Counted from the first letter of the stretch, positions 1 through 8,380 are shown. The stretch: 15,771 bases of DNA from Rickettsiales bacterium UBA1997 (GCA_002335845.1 DDCV01000040.1:9472-25242), one strand, 5' to 3'. Notes: a model not told the origin generated them from the sequence alone. Numbers and translations: made by a program.

Positions 1-537
<537 letters not shown>

Positions 538-539
538 AG

Positions 540-578
540 AATTACTTATTTAGCCAAAACTTGACTAGATAAGTAATT
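540..578. terminator. Hairpin between convergent pheS and typA, candidate bidirectional terminator
   Basis: Bases 540-553 pair with 565-578: a 14-bp stem with one G-T wobble and an 11-base loop. It starts two bases after the pheS stop and lies 38 bases beyond the typA stop. The stem is AT-rich and the following tract is only a short T/A run, so it is a weak intrinsic terminator by the usual rules. Its position between two convergent stop codons and its perfect outer ten pairs make termination in both directions the simplest reading. Confidence 0.55.
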
Positions 579-616
579 TAAATTAGACATTAAAGATGAC
601 AAGCATTAGAGAGTGG

Positions 617-2455
617 CTAAGCAAAAGTCATTTCCTTTTCTTTTGATCTTTTTAATCTCTTACGTTCATTGGGATCAAGTAATTTTTTGCGTAGCCTTAA
701 TGATTTTGGAGTTACTTCCACTAACTCGTCATTAGCGATATAAGTAATCATCTCTTCTAGCGTTAAATCTTTTGGTGGTGATAATCGAATTGCTTCATCA
801 GTTCCAGAGGCTCTAACATTGGTAAGCTGCTTTCCTTTTAGAACATTAACCTCCAAATCCCCCTGTTTAGCATTTTCACCAATAATCATGCCAGAATATA
901 CTTTTTGCTGTGGCTTAACAAATAAAATTCCACGATCTTGTAAATTAAACAAAGCATATCCAACTGCTTCGCCCGGATCTGTTGCAATTAGTGCACCATT
1001 TCTTTTAGTAACCAACTCTCCTTTGTAAGGTATATATTCGTGAAAAATTCTATTTAAAACTCCACTACCTTTGGTATCGGTTAAAAATTCACTTTGATAA
1101 CCAATAAGACCGCGAGATGGTACATGAAAAATGATTCTAGTCTTGCCGCCGCTAGATGGCTTCATTTCTATCATATCACCTTTTCGGCTTGATAGTTTTT
1201 CAACAACACTGCCGCTATGCTCTTCGTCAACATCGATCACAACTTCCTCGCATGGCTCTAGAATTTGCCCATCCTCTTCTTTTTTGAATAATACTTTTGG
1301 TCTAGAAACTGAAAGCTCAAAACCTTCACGACGCATATTTTCAATTAACACACCAAGCTGCAATTCACCACGACCTCCGACCTCAAAAGAATCATTGCTT
1401 TGAGCTTCTTTAACTGTAATGGCAACATTGGTCTCGGCTTCGCTAAAAAGGCGATCACGAATCATGCGTGAAGTGACTTTACTACCTTCCATGCCAGCTA
1501 AGGGCGAGTCATTAACGCCAATAGTTATTGACATTGTTGGTGGGTCAATAGGGGTTGAGGCAATCGGATCCTTGACTGCAATATCACACAAGGTATCAGA
1601 TACCGATGCTTTTTCAAGTCCAGCAATAGACACGATATCACCAGCCTGAGCTTCTTCTACAGGCACTTTTTCAACTCCTCGAAAAACATGAAGCTTAGTT
1701 AAGCGACCTTGCTCCATAATTTTGCCATCAAGATTTATGGCTTTAAAGCTCATTAAGTTTTTAGCGGTGCCTGAATAAATTCTACCAGTTAACATGCGTC
1801 CAAAGTAAGAGCTGTGGCTAAGCAAGGTTGCTAACATTGAAAATGGCGCATTAACATCAAATTTTGGCGGCTCAACATGTTTTATGATTAAGTCAAAAAG
1901 TGGTGATAGATCTTTTTTTTCATCTTTTTCTAGATCTTCAACGCACCAACCATCACGACCAACTGCATAAAGAGTCGGGAAGTCGAGCTGTTGCTCATTG
2001 GCATCAAGAGCAACAAATAAGTCAAAGATTTCATCTAAAACCTCATCAGGTCTAGCGTCGGAGCGGTCAATTTTATTAATAACAACTATTGGCTTTAAGC
2101 CCAGAGCTAATGCTTTAGCTAAAACAAATTTGGTCTGTGGCATAACGCCTTCGGCGGAATCAACCAAAAGTAAAGCGCTATCAGCCATACTTAAAACCCT
2201 TTCAACCTCACCACCAAAATCAGCGTGCCCGGGAGTGTCGATAACATTGATTTTATTATCTTTCCACATGATAGAGGTGCATTTTGCAAGAATCGTGATG
2301 CCGCGTTCTTTTTCAAGATCGTTAGAGTCCATCACCCTTGTTTCAACATTCTGATGTTCTTTGAAGCTGCCACTTTGATGCAGCATGGCGTCAATTAAAG
2401 TTGTTTTGCCGTGATCAACGTGAGCAATGATAGCGATATTTCTGAAATTTGTCAT
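617..2455 (-). CDS. typA: Translational GTPase TypA/BipA
   Basis: Ribosome-associated GTPase of the EF-G family, involved in stress adaptation and in 50S subunit assembly in the bacteria where it has been studied. The 612 residues match the usual length of about 605-615. The G domain shows all the expected motifs: AHVDHGKT (11-18), RGIT of switch I (51-54), DTPGH (73-77) and NKID (127-130). The C-terminal half has the TypA-typical SRGLIGYQSEF block and ends in a basic tail (LRLRKKLLDPNERKRLKR). The ATG at 2455 gives the standard MTNFRNIAIIAHVDHGKTT N-terminus. No Shine-Dalgarno sequence precedes it (upstream reads aatttttaa). The gene is single: its 5' side is a 162-base gap to yggS on the same strand, and its 3' side faces pheS. 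Nothing is missing or broken. Confidence 0.98.
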   Translation of the reverse strand: MTNFRNIAIIAHVDHGKTTLIDAMLHQSGSFKEHQNVETRVMDSNDLEKERGITILAKCTSIMWKDNKINVIDTPGHADFGGEVERVLSMADSALLLVDSAEGVMPQTKFVLAKALALGLKPIVVINKIDRSDARPDEVLDEIFDLFVALDANEQQLDFPTLYAVGRDGWCVEDLEKDEKKDLSPLFDLIIKHVEPPKFDVNAPFSMLATLLSHSSYFGRMLTGRIYSGTAKNLMSFKAINLDGKIMEQGRLTKLHVFRGVEKVPVEEAQAGDIVSIAGLEKASVSDTLCDIAVKDPIASTPIDPPTMSITIGVNDSPLAGMEGSKVTSRMIRDRLFSEAETNVAITVKEAQSNDSFEVGGRGELQLGVLIENMRREGFELSVSRPKVLFKKEEDGQILEPCEEVVIDVDEEHSGSVVEKLSSRKGDMIEMKPSSGGKTRIIFHVPSRGLIGYQSEFLTDTKGSGVLNRIFHEYIPYKGELVTKRNGALIATDPGEAVGYALFNLQDRGILFVKPQQKVYSGMIIGENAKQGDLEVNVLKGKQLTNVRASGTDEAIRLSPPKDLTLEEMITYIANDELVEVTPKSLRLRKKLLDPNERKRLKRSKEKEMTFA

Positions 2456-2617
2456 TTAAAAATTGATTCTGTTAAGTTTGGAGTATCTTGATATATTTTA
2501 TAAGATAAAAGATAGAGTTCGATATATGATCTATAGCATTAAATATGGGAAATGTTATTATTTCATTTCGTAACTTTGTGCATAGTATAATTACTTGCTA
2601 AAAAACTAACTGTCAAA

Positions 2618-3280
2618 TTATCTCTTGCCAAAAATAGCCGTACCAAGGCGAATATGTGTAGAATTTAAAGCAATTGCTTGTTCGAAATCCTCGCTCATAC
2701 CCATGGATATTTTGGCAATATTATTTTTGTTGGCTATTTTGGCGAGCAGGGCAAAATAGGGTGAGGCATATTTTTGTGCTGGAGGAATGCACATTAATCC
2801 AGTGATATTAATGTTGTTTTGGAGATGACAAAATTCAATAAATTCTTTAATTTGAGATGGATCTATGCCACCCTTTTGCTCTTCTTCGCCAATATTTACT
2901 TGGATGAAGCACTCAATTTGTTTATTTTGCTTAATACATTCTTTGGATAGATTTTTTACTAGATTTTCACTATCTAATGTTTCAATGCAGTCAAATAGAT
3001 GCGCAGCTTCTTTAGCTTTATTGCTTTGAAGGTGGCCGATAAAATGTAATTTAATTTGTGGATATTGCTCTTTTATTTTTGGCCATTTTTCTTTGGCTTC
3101 TTTAATGTAATTTTCGCCAAAAATTGTGCAACCAGCATTTATGGCTTGTATTATTCTTAATTCTTCAACTTTTTTTGAGACGGCAACTAGATTTATTTCA
3201 GATTTTTTTCTTTCATAAATTTTACAACTATTATTAATTCGTTCATTGATTAGATAAAGATTTTTTTCGATTTGATTCAT
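2618..3280 (-). CDS. yggS: YggS/PROSC family pyridoxal 5'-phosphate homeostasis protein
   Basis: PLP-binding single-domain TIM-barrel protein that buffers free pyridoxal phosphate in the cytoplasm; no catalytic activity is established for the family. I start it at the ATG at 3280 (220 aa). This places the PLP-binding lysine of LVAVSK at residue 36, as in E. coli YggS. A longer reading from a TTG at 3325 would add 15 residues without family counterpart. Other family blocks follow in order: FGENY, HFIGHLQSNKAK, the QVNIGEEEQKGG strand, GLMCIPP, SMGMSEDFEQAI and RLGTAIFG at the C-terminus. The start codon overlaps the start of the divergent thiE-like gene within one CATG, so no space separates the two genes for promoters. 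No Shine-Dalgarno sequence is seen. Confidence 0.95.
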   Translation of the reverse strand: MNQIEKNLYLINERINNSCKIYERKKSEINLVAVSKKVEELRIIQAINAGCTIFGENYIKEAKEKWPKIKEQYPQIKLHFIGHLQSNKAKEAAHLFDCIETLDSENLVKNLSKECIKQNKQIECFIQVNIGEEEQKGGIDPSQIKEFIEFCHLQNNINITGLMCIPPAQKYASPYFALLAKIANKNNIAKISMGMSEDFEQAIALNSTHIRLGTAIFGKR

Positions 3281-3857
3281 GATTGTTAATAGAAAATTAA
3301 TTAAAGTTTGTTTTAGTGATAGCAAGAAAGTTGGTAATTTGGAAAATATTTTACAAAAATTACCAAAAAATAGTTATTTTATTTTTCGTGAATATTATCT
3401 AGATAAAGATAACCGCTTTTCATTAGCTAAGAAACTAAAAGAAGTCGCCAATAAAAGACATATTAAATTTATTGTGGCAATGGATTTTGACTTGGCAAGA
3501 AAAGTTGGTGCCGACGGCGTTCATTTTTCTGATCACAAAAAGCTACCTTTTAGTTTTTTTTCTCGCAATTTATTTAAGAAAAATTTTATTTTTAGCTATT
3601 CATGTCACAACCTAAAATCAGCATTATTTTCTCATAAAAATGGCTTTGATTTGAATTTTATATCTCCAATTTTTACAACAACCAGCCATGCTGATTCTAA
3701 TATATTGGGTAAAATTGGGTATTTAAAGATTTTGCACAAATGTCCAAATATTTTACCCTTGGGTGGGATTAATAATAAAAATATAACTTTTATTAAAAAA
3801 AGCGGTGCCTTAGGTTTTGGCGCTATTGATTATTTTAATTATTTAAAAGATGAATAA
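3279..3857 (+). CDS. ThiE-like thiamine phosphate synthase family protein (alphaproteobacterial variant)
   Basis: TIM-barrel protein of the thiamine phosphate synthase/TenI family, 192 aa. ThiE joins the pyrimidine and thiazole phosphates to give thiamine phosphate. Visible family elements: an N-terminal beta strand (LIKVCFSD), LPKNSYFIFREYY (31-41 region, replacing the usual QLREK strand), VGADGVHFSD (76-85), SPIFTTTSH (129-137, phosphate loop), LGGI (161-164) and a final GALGFGAIDYF strand. It follows the pattern I know from divergent alphaproteobacterial ThiE homologues. The lysine expected after the PT.TK-type loop of classical ThiE is not obvious (SHAD here), so thiamine synthesis is uncertain; no other thi gene is nearby. 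The ATG is shared with yggS in CATG. The 3' end overlaps manC by 8 bases, suggesting translational coupling. Confidence 0.8.
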   Translation: MIVNRKLIKVCFSDSKKVGNLENILQKLPKNSYFIFREYYLDKDNRFSLAKKLKEVANKRHIKFIVAMDFDLARKVGADGVHFSDHKKLPFSFFSRNLFKKNFIFSYSCHNLKSALFSHKNGFDLNFISPIFTTTSHADSNILGKIGYLKILHKCPNILPLGGINNKNITFIKKSGALGFGAIDYFNYLKDE

Positions 3858-5271
3858 AATTACTCCTGTTATACTTTCTGGCGGCTCTGGCACAAGATTG
3901 TGGCCACTATCTCGTAAATGCTATCCTAAGCAATTTTTGAATTTTTTTGGTGATAAAACTCTTTTTCAAAATACAGTTTTAAGAGTAAGCGATGTCGATA
4001 TTTTTAAAGATCCATTGATTATTTGCAATAATGAGCATCGCTTTATGGCGGCCAATGATTTACAAAATATTGGGATTAAGGCTAGTTCAATTATTCTGGA
4101 GCCTATGGCTCGCAATACTGCGCCAGCGATTGCAATTGCAGCTTTGAATATTTTACAAAATAATGATAAGGATAATGATTTGATGCTAGTAATGCCCTCA
4201 GATCATTTAATTGAAGATAGTAAAGGTTTTGTTGATAATGTTAAAAATGCCCAAAATTGCGCTAATGAAGGAAATTTGGTGACTTTTGGCATTGTTCCTG
4301 ATTTGCCTGAAACTGGTTATGGCTACATTAAAAAAGGAGATATAACCAATTATGATCATGTCTATAGCGTATTACAATTTGTTGAAAAACCAGATTTAGA
4401 TTCAGCAAAAGAATATATTAAATCCAAGCAATATTTTTGGAATGGCGGTATATTTTTATTCAAAGCTACTGATTTTATTGATGAGCTAAAAAAATTCTCT
4501 CCCAAATTACTCGATTTGTGCAAAAAATCTTATGAAAATTCCATTAACGATCTTGATTTTCTCCGCTTAGAAGCTGATGCATTTGGCGATTGCGATAATA
4601 TTTCGATTGATTACGCGGTGATGGAGAAGTCAAAAAAAGTTTGCGTGTCATCTCTTAATGTCGGATGGTCGGATGTGGGATCTTGGCAATCCATTGCTAG
4701 CCATAGCGAAATTGATGAAAATGGCAATAGTTTAAAAGGCGATGTTGTTATTTATGATACGAAAAATTGCTATATTGATAGCAAGCATTCCTTGGTTACA
4801 ACAATTGGTGTTAAGGATTTAATAATTGTGTCGCTGAAAGATGTAACTTTAATCGCCAATAAAAACTCTTCACAAGATGTAAAAAAATTATTTAATATCT
4901 TGCTTAGTAAAAAAAGGGAAGAATGTCAAAATCATACTAAGTCCTTTAGGCCGTGGGGTAGCTATGAGCAGATTGATTTAGGAAGCGGCTTTAAAGTTAA
5001 AAGAATTATTGTAAAACCCAAAGCTTCATTATCTTTGCAAATGCATAAGAATCGTAGTGAGCATTGGGTAGTGGTAAAAGGTCAAGCTCATGTTACTAAC
5101 GATAATAAAGAATTTATCTTAAATGAAGATCAATCTACTTATATTGAAGTTGGTAAAAAACATCGCTTAGAAAACAAATCTAATGCAGATTTGGAGGTTA
5201 TCGAGGTTCAAACTGGTGATTATTTAGGGGAAGATGATATCATTAGATTTAGCGATATTTATGGCAGATGA
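3850..5271 (+). CDS. manC: Bifunctional mannose-1-phosphate guanylyltransferase / mannose-6-phosphate isomerase
   Basis: Makes GDP-mannose from mannose-1-phosphate and GTP; the fused isomerase domain interconverts fructose-6-P and mannose-6-P. The product feeds LPS, capsule or exopolysaccharide sugars. The 473 residues match the type II family (about 470-480). Nucleotidyltransferase domain: GGSGTRLWPLSR signature (11-22), PSDH (116-119), FVEKP (177-181), WNGGIFLF (197-204), SIDYAVMEK (252-260) and GWSDVGSW (272-279). C-terminal cupin isomerase domain from about 365: RPWGSYE, QMH (397-399) and EH (404-405) as metal ligands, H438, then IEVQTGDYLGEDDI. It starts 8 bases before the thiE-like stop, with no clear Shine-Dalgarno sequence, so reinitiation is likely. 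manB and sugar-epimerase genes are not in the window. It ends in TGA, consistent with the standard code. Confidence 0.97.
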   Translation: MNKITPVILSGGSGTRLWPLSRKCYPKQFLNFFGDKTLFQNTVLRVSDVDIFKDPLIICNNEHRFMAANDLQNIGIKASSIILEPMARNTAPAIAIAALNILQNNDKDNDLMLVMPSDHLIEDSKGFVDNVKNAQNCANEGNLVTFGIVPDLPETGYGYIKKGDITNYDHVYSVLQFVEKPDLDSAKEYIKSKQYFWNGGIFLFKATDFIDELKKFSPKLLDLCKKSYENSINDLDFLRLEADAFGDCDNISIDYAVMEKSKKVCVSSLNVGWSDVGSWQSIASHSEIDENGNSLKGDVVIYDTKNCYIDSKHSLVTTIGVKDLIIVSLKDVTLIANKNSSQDVKKLFNILLSKKREECQNHTKSFRPWGSYEQIDLGSGFKVKRIIVKPKASLSLQMHKNRSEHWVVVKGQAHVTNDNKEFILNEDQSTYIEVGKKHRLENKSNADLEVIEVQTGDYLGEDDIIRFSDIYGR

Positions 5272-5280
5272 TTTGCCGGG

Positions 5281-5291
5281 ATCTTATACCA
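5281..5291 (+). repeat. Copy 1 of short intergenic motif ATCTTATACCA
   Basis: An 11-base string just after manC (ATCTTATACCA, followed by ATTCCCAAC) recurs exactly at 8381-8391 (followed by AAATCCATC). Both copies are in non-coding DNA and in the same orientation. A partial inverted copy (ttggtat) lies at 8281-8287. It may be a fragment of a dispersed repeat or a protein-binding site; the evidence is only the match itself. Confidence 0.3.
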
Positions 5292-5337
5292 ATTCCCAAC
5301 TTTAGAAGCGCCAATTTTATTACTCCCGATAAGTTAA

Positions 5338-6309
5338 TCATCGTTGTTTTGATTTAAGATTATTTAACTCTTTCAGCACAAGATTCATCCAGTTTTCATA
5401 CCAATACCAATGATTTGCCACCATTGCGCCATATTGCTTTTTCGGATTCTTTGCATCTTTTTTCTTCCAAAGCTCTGTATGTTTATGCATATTGAATGAA
5501 GAAAATCCAGAATCTTGAGCTCGCTTTACAATTTCACTTGGTAGGAATTTTGCCTTTTCCACATTTTTCAACAACACATTGTGTATTTCCTTACCCTCTA
5601 AAGAATCTTCATCAATAAATCTTATTGCCTTATCAGCTTGATTTTTATGATTAACTTTGTCTCTCGTATATATTACTCTATAACTGTACAGCGGATCGCT
5701 TTTGCTGACTAACCCGTTTTCAAAGTCTGATATAAAATTTACTAAATTTTTAGGAAGATTAGATGCTAACTTTAATTGAGAGACTTGATCTTCTCCAAAA
5801 GCAAATAATTGCAATGCGACTGAAATAGTTTTATCTAGCCCAAAATCATTACCAAAAATATCTTTTATCGATTTATTATAATTGATACAACATGCTTGAA
5901 ATTTTGCACTTATAGAATCATCAATTTTGCTTGTCATTTGATGCTCTATCTCATGTCTAATTCCCATTAGAAATTTAATGTTATCTTTTATTGGATCAGA
6001 TAGAGGACAATGTTCGCAGTTTAAGCATTTTGCCAAATCCCAAAATTTATCTGCACCATATTTAGTTTTATAAAATTTTTTTCTCTTAAAATTCTGTTTA
6101 TAATAACGATATTCTATACCCTCTTTTCTATAATAAGAGTGCATCAAATATGTCCAGGCAATGTTCATGAGGACGATAAAAGATTCTGATTTAAAAGTGA
6201 TTAATGGATTATTAAAAACTTGTATTGCAGCTAAAGCGGATTCTTGAGATTTTTTTATTAACTCATTTGATAGAGAGAAGAACCTTCTTTCTCTTTTTTT
6301 ATTAGCCAT
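5338..6309 (-). CDS. DUF3644-like protein of unknown function with HEPN-type R-X4-H motif
   Basis: A 323-residue protein of unknown function. The N-terminal third resembles DUF3644: ESALAAIQVFNNPLITFKSE (23-42), an alpha-helical NIAWTYLMHSYY stretch, FWDLAKCL, then a conserved-looking helix IKFLMGIRHEIEHQM. Within that helix R118 and H123 form R-X4-H, the arrangement of catalytic residues in HEPN ribonucleases and toxins. C95, C98 and C101 (C-x2-C-x2-C) could bind metal. The C-terminal part is basic and aromatic (NHWYWYENWMNLVLKEL) and matches nothing I know. No signal peptide or membrane segment is visible, so it is probably cytoplasmic. The start at 6309 is the first ATG after an in-frame stop. 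It stands alone between manC and the phosphatase gene, with no partner antitoxin or methylase. A role in RNA cleavage or phage defence is inference only. Confidence 0.75.
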   Translation of the reverse strand: MANKKRERRFFSLSNELIKKSQESALAAIQVFNNPLITFKSESFIVLMNIAWTYLMHSYYRKEGIEYRYYKQNFKRKKFYKTKYGADKFWDLAKCLNCEHCPLSDPIKDNIKFLMGIRHEIEHQMTSKIDDSISAKFQACCINYNKSIKDIFGNDFGLDKTISVALQLFAFGEDQVSQLKLASNLPKNLVNFISDFENGLVSKSDPLYSYRVIYTRDKVNHKNQADKAIRFIDEDSLEGKEIHNVLLKNVEKAKFLPSEIVKRAQDSGFSSFNMHKHTELWKKKDAKNPKKQYGAMVANHWYWYENWMNLVLKELNNLKSKQR

Positions 6310-6401
6310 TTCAGTAATTCATTTATGAATAAATCTCCCTTCCCAACTCCCTAACCGCTGAAAAATAATGATCTTTACCGCTAAATTCTTAAATAATTCC
6401 A

Positions 6402-6418
6402 AAAATTGAGCCAATTTT
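6402..6418 (-). terminator. Small AT hairpin downstream of the phosphatase gene
   Basis: Bases 6402-6408 (aaaattg) pair with 6412-6418 (caatttt) around a three-base loop, 45 bases past the phosphatase stop. On the minus strand the stem runs into TTTTT. It is short and nearly GC-free, so it is only a possible terminator for the dadA-phosphatase transcript. Confidence 0.25.
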
Positions 6419-6462
6419 GTCAAATGGATTTGCGGTTAAAATATTAATATTTTCAAAATGTT

Positions 6463-6954
6463 CTACGCCTTGATTTGCATCATTTTTTTGTTTCTTTTTA
6501 TTTCAAATAAGTTGGTGATAGCTTGATCTATTAGATGAAAAACTTCTTCAAAACCTTCTTCGCCTTTAAAATATGGATCATATATTTCATCATGATGTTC
6601 ATTTTTAACTTGGCAATATTCAAGCATTGGATGAATTTTTTTACGATACTGCTTAGGACATATTTTTCTGATATTTTTATAGTGTGTGTTGTCCATGGTC
6701 AATATAAGGTCGAATTTGACAAAATCTTCCTCATTAACTTGACGAGCTTTTATATTATCAAATGAAATGCAATATTTCTCACCCGTTTTTATTGATCTTG
6801 CATCAGGAAACTCTCCCGAATGTTCATTACTTATGCCAGCTGAATCAAAAATAAATTCGTCATCAACTCCATATATTGCTGATTTTTGTCGAGCAATTGC
6901 TTCGGCTGTTGGAGATCGACAAATATTTCCGGTGCAAACAAATAATATTTTCAT
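6463..6954 (-). CDS. Low-molecular-weight protein tyrosine phosphatase
   Basis: Cytoplasmic phosphatase removing phosphate from protein tyrosines through a cysteinyl-phosphate intermediate. The P-loop CTGNICRS (7-14) gives the C-x5-R-S signature with nucleophile C7 and R13. The general acid is in the DPY motif at D126. The SAGIS (38-42) and LILTMDNTHYKNI (83-95) blocks are also typical of the family, and the 163 residues fit the usual 150-165. The last dozen residues are basic and not conserved. The ATG lies directly after the dadA stop with no intergenic base, so the two form one transcript. Bacterial relatives such as Wzb act on tyrosine kinases of polysaccharide export; manC is close by, but on the other strand and beyond an unrelated gene, so this link is only suggestive. 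No kinase is in view. Confidence 0.95.
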   Translation of the reverse strand: MKILFVCTGNICRSPTAEAIARQKSAIYGVDDEFIFDSAGISNEHSGEFPDARSIKTGEKYCISFDNIKARQVNEEDFVKFDLILTMDNTHYKNIRKICPKQYRKKIHPMLEYCQVKNEHHDEIYDPYFKGEEGFEEVFHLIDQAITNLFEIKRNKKMMQIKA

Positions 6955-8214
6955 TTAGTTAAATTTTTCTTTGCGAAGAAAACCAAATTTCTCCGGTAAT
7001 TTATCATTAAGTAAATCTGCAATAATTTGTCCCGATGCCAAAGATAATGTCCAGCCCAAAGACCCATGACCAGTATTTATAAATAGATTGCCATATTTTT
7101 TTACATTGCAAATAAGGGGCAGCGAGTTAGCGCGAAATGGCCGTAATCCTGACCAGCTACTATCCTTATCTAATTGTCCAGAAGATGCAAAGCTATTTTT
7201 CATAGTTTTTTGCAAAAAATCCATTTTGCTTTTGTTGATATTTCTTTGATTATTATTGATTTCAAGAATTCCCGCTGATCGAAATTGGCTGCCAATTCTA
7301 CTGTAAACAATCTTGTTGCTAGCATCTGTTAAGGCTATTTTGGGAGCATCTTCTTGAGTTGCATTGGTTGAAAGGCTGTATCCTTTTAGGGGATGAATTT
7401 TGGGATCAATTTTTATGCCCTTCAATAGATCTATTCCTGAAAATCCAAGAGCATATATGTAGCTATCAGCTTTATAAACATTTTTTGATGTGTTAATGCC
7501 AGTGATTTTCTTGCGATTAGTTAGGATATTTTTAATTTTAGTATTATATTCAAATTTAACTTTATATTTTTCTTGGCATATTTTTGCTAGATTTAGGGTA
7601 AATTTTGCACAATCACCGCAGGAATCATTTTGATAAAAAAGACCGCCAGCTAATTTATTTTCTTGATAAAGCTTAACTAGGCTTGGCTCTTTTTCTAGGC
7701 ATTGCTCTGGGTTAAGTATTATAATTTCATTATTGATAAGATCTAGGTTTTTGGCATGAGACACGGCTCTGTTAAGCTCTTTCTTGTTTCTATAAAAATG
7801 CAATATACCGCTATTATTAAAATCAAATTCTATGCTTTCTTCAGCGGATATTTTATTAAATAATTCTCGGCTTAATGTTGAAATGCGATAAAGGTTGCGA
7901 CTATTTTTATGTGCAGCTATGCCAAAAGAGTTACAAAGAAGAGAGGTTATCCAAGATATGAATTTTTTATCTTTAAGATTGTGAATTGAAATATGTGGCT
8001 GAGTGGAAATCAATGCGCGGATTAATTGAAAAAATGATATTGAGGCTGACCAGTTTTCAACATGACCAAAACTTAGTTGTCCACCATTGGCATAAGAACA
8101 TTCTTGCGCAGCTTGTGAATTAGCTTCAATAACCGTCACATCATAACCAGCTCTTGCTAAATAATATGCGCTTGAAATACCTATAACACCAGCTCCTAAA
8201 ACTATAACTTTCAT
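6955..8214 (-). CDS. dadA: D-amino acid dehydrogenase (FAD-dependent, DadA family)
   Basis: FAD oxidoreductase of the DAO superfamily that oxidatively deaminates D-amino acids, classically D-alanine, to 2-oxo acids, passing electrons to the respiratory chain at the inner face of the membrane. The 419 residues fit DadA (about 415-435). GAGVIG (7-12) is the dinucleotide-binding loop and E30 at the end of VTVIE binds the ribose. ECSYANGGQLS is the DadA-type block after it. The C-terminal SGLRPF and INTGHGSLGWTLSLASGQ close the FAD site. No alanine racemase gene (dadX), the usual partner, is adjacent; instead a tyrosine phosphatase follows with zero spacing. Substrate is inferred from family, so a broader D-amino-acid or glycine oxidase role is possible. 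The start is 24 bases from a (TAAT)5 tract. Confidence 0.92.
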   Translation of the reverse strand: MKVIVLGAGVIGISSAYYLARAGYDVTVIEANSQAAQECSYANGGQLSFGHVENWSASISFFQLIRALISTQPHISIHNLKDKKFISWITSLLCNSFGIAAHKNSRNLYRISTLSRELFNKISAEESIEFDFNNSGILHFYRNKKELNRAVSHAKNLDLINNEIIILNPEQCLEKEPSLVKLYQENKLAGGLFYQNDSCGDCAKFTLNLAKICQEKYKVKFEYNTKIKNILTNRKKITGINTSKNVYKADSYIYALGFSGIDLLKGIKIDPKIHPLKGYSLSTNATQEDAPKIALTDASNKIVYSRIGSQFRSAGILEINNNQRNINKSKMDFLQKTMKNSFASSGQLDKDSSWSGLRPFRANSLPLICNVKKYGNLFINTGHGSLGWTLSLASGQIIADLLNDKLPEKFGFLRKEKFN

Positions 8215-8238
8215 TTACTAATGAATAATTTAATTGAA

Positions 8239-8258
8239 TAATTAATTAATTAATTAAT
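8239..8258. repeat. Tetranucleotide tract (TAAT)5 upstream of dadA
   Basis: Five perfect tandem TAAT units end 44 bases and begin 24 bases before the dadA start codon. The tract sits where a -10 region or leader could be. Slippage would change spacing by multiples of four bases. At this base composition five units may also be accidental. Confidence 0.6.
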
Positions 8259-8380
8259 CTTGGAATTAATAGATTGCAAATTGGTATTCTTTTACAAGAA
8301 AAGCAAGATGCCTGCTTTAGAAAAGTCTTCTATTAACCCGTGCACTAACTAGTTGCTGATTAATTTATGAACTGATTAAT

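Noticed and set aside
819..2354. Four open plus-strand frames across typA
   Set aside because: They are antisense shadows of a fully conserved gene, with no family-like sequence of their own.
3281..3325. Longer YggS starting at TTG 3325
   Set aside because: It adds 15 residues without family match and shifts the PLP lysine away from position 36; the ATG at 3280 is better.
5269..5271. TGA read as tryptophan (reassigned code)
   Set aside because: manC reaches its normal family length exactly at this TGA, and conserved Trp positions elsewhere use TGG.
5277..5328. Terminator after manC formed by cggga and tcccg
   Set aside because: Only five pairs around a 42-base loop; other alignments of this gap do not fold in register.
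8308..8352. Short ORF of 14 codons in the dadA-addB gap
   Set aside because: No ribosome site, no coding signature, and such short frames are expected by chance.
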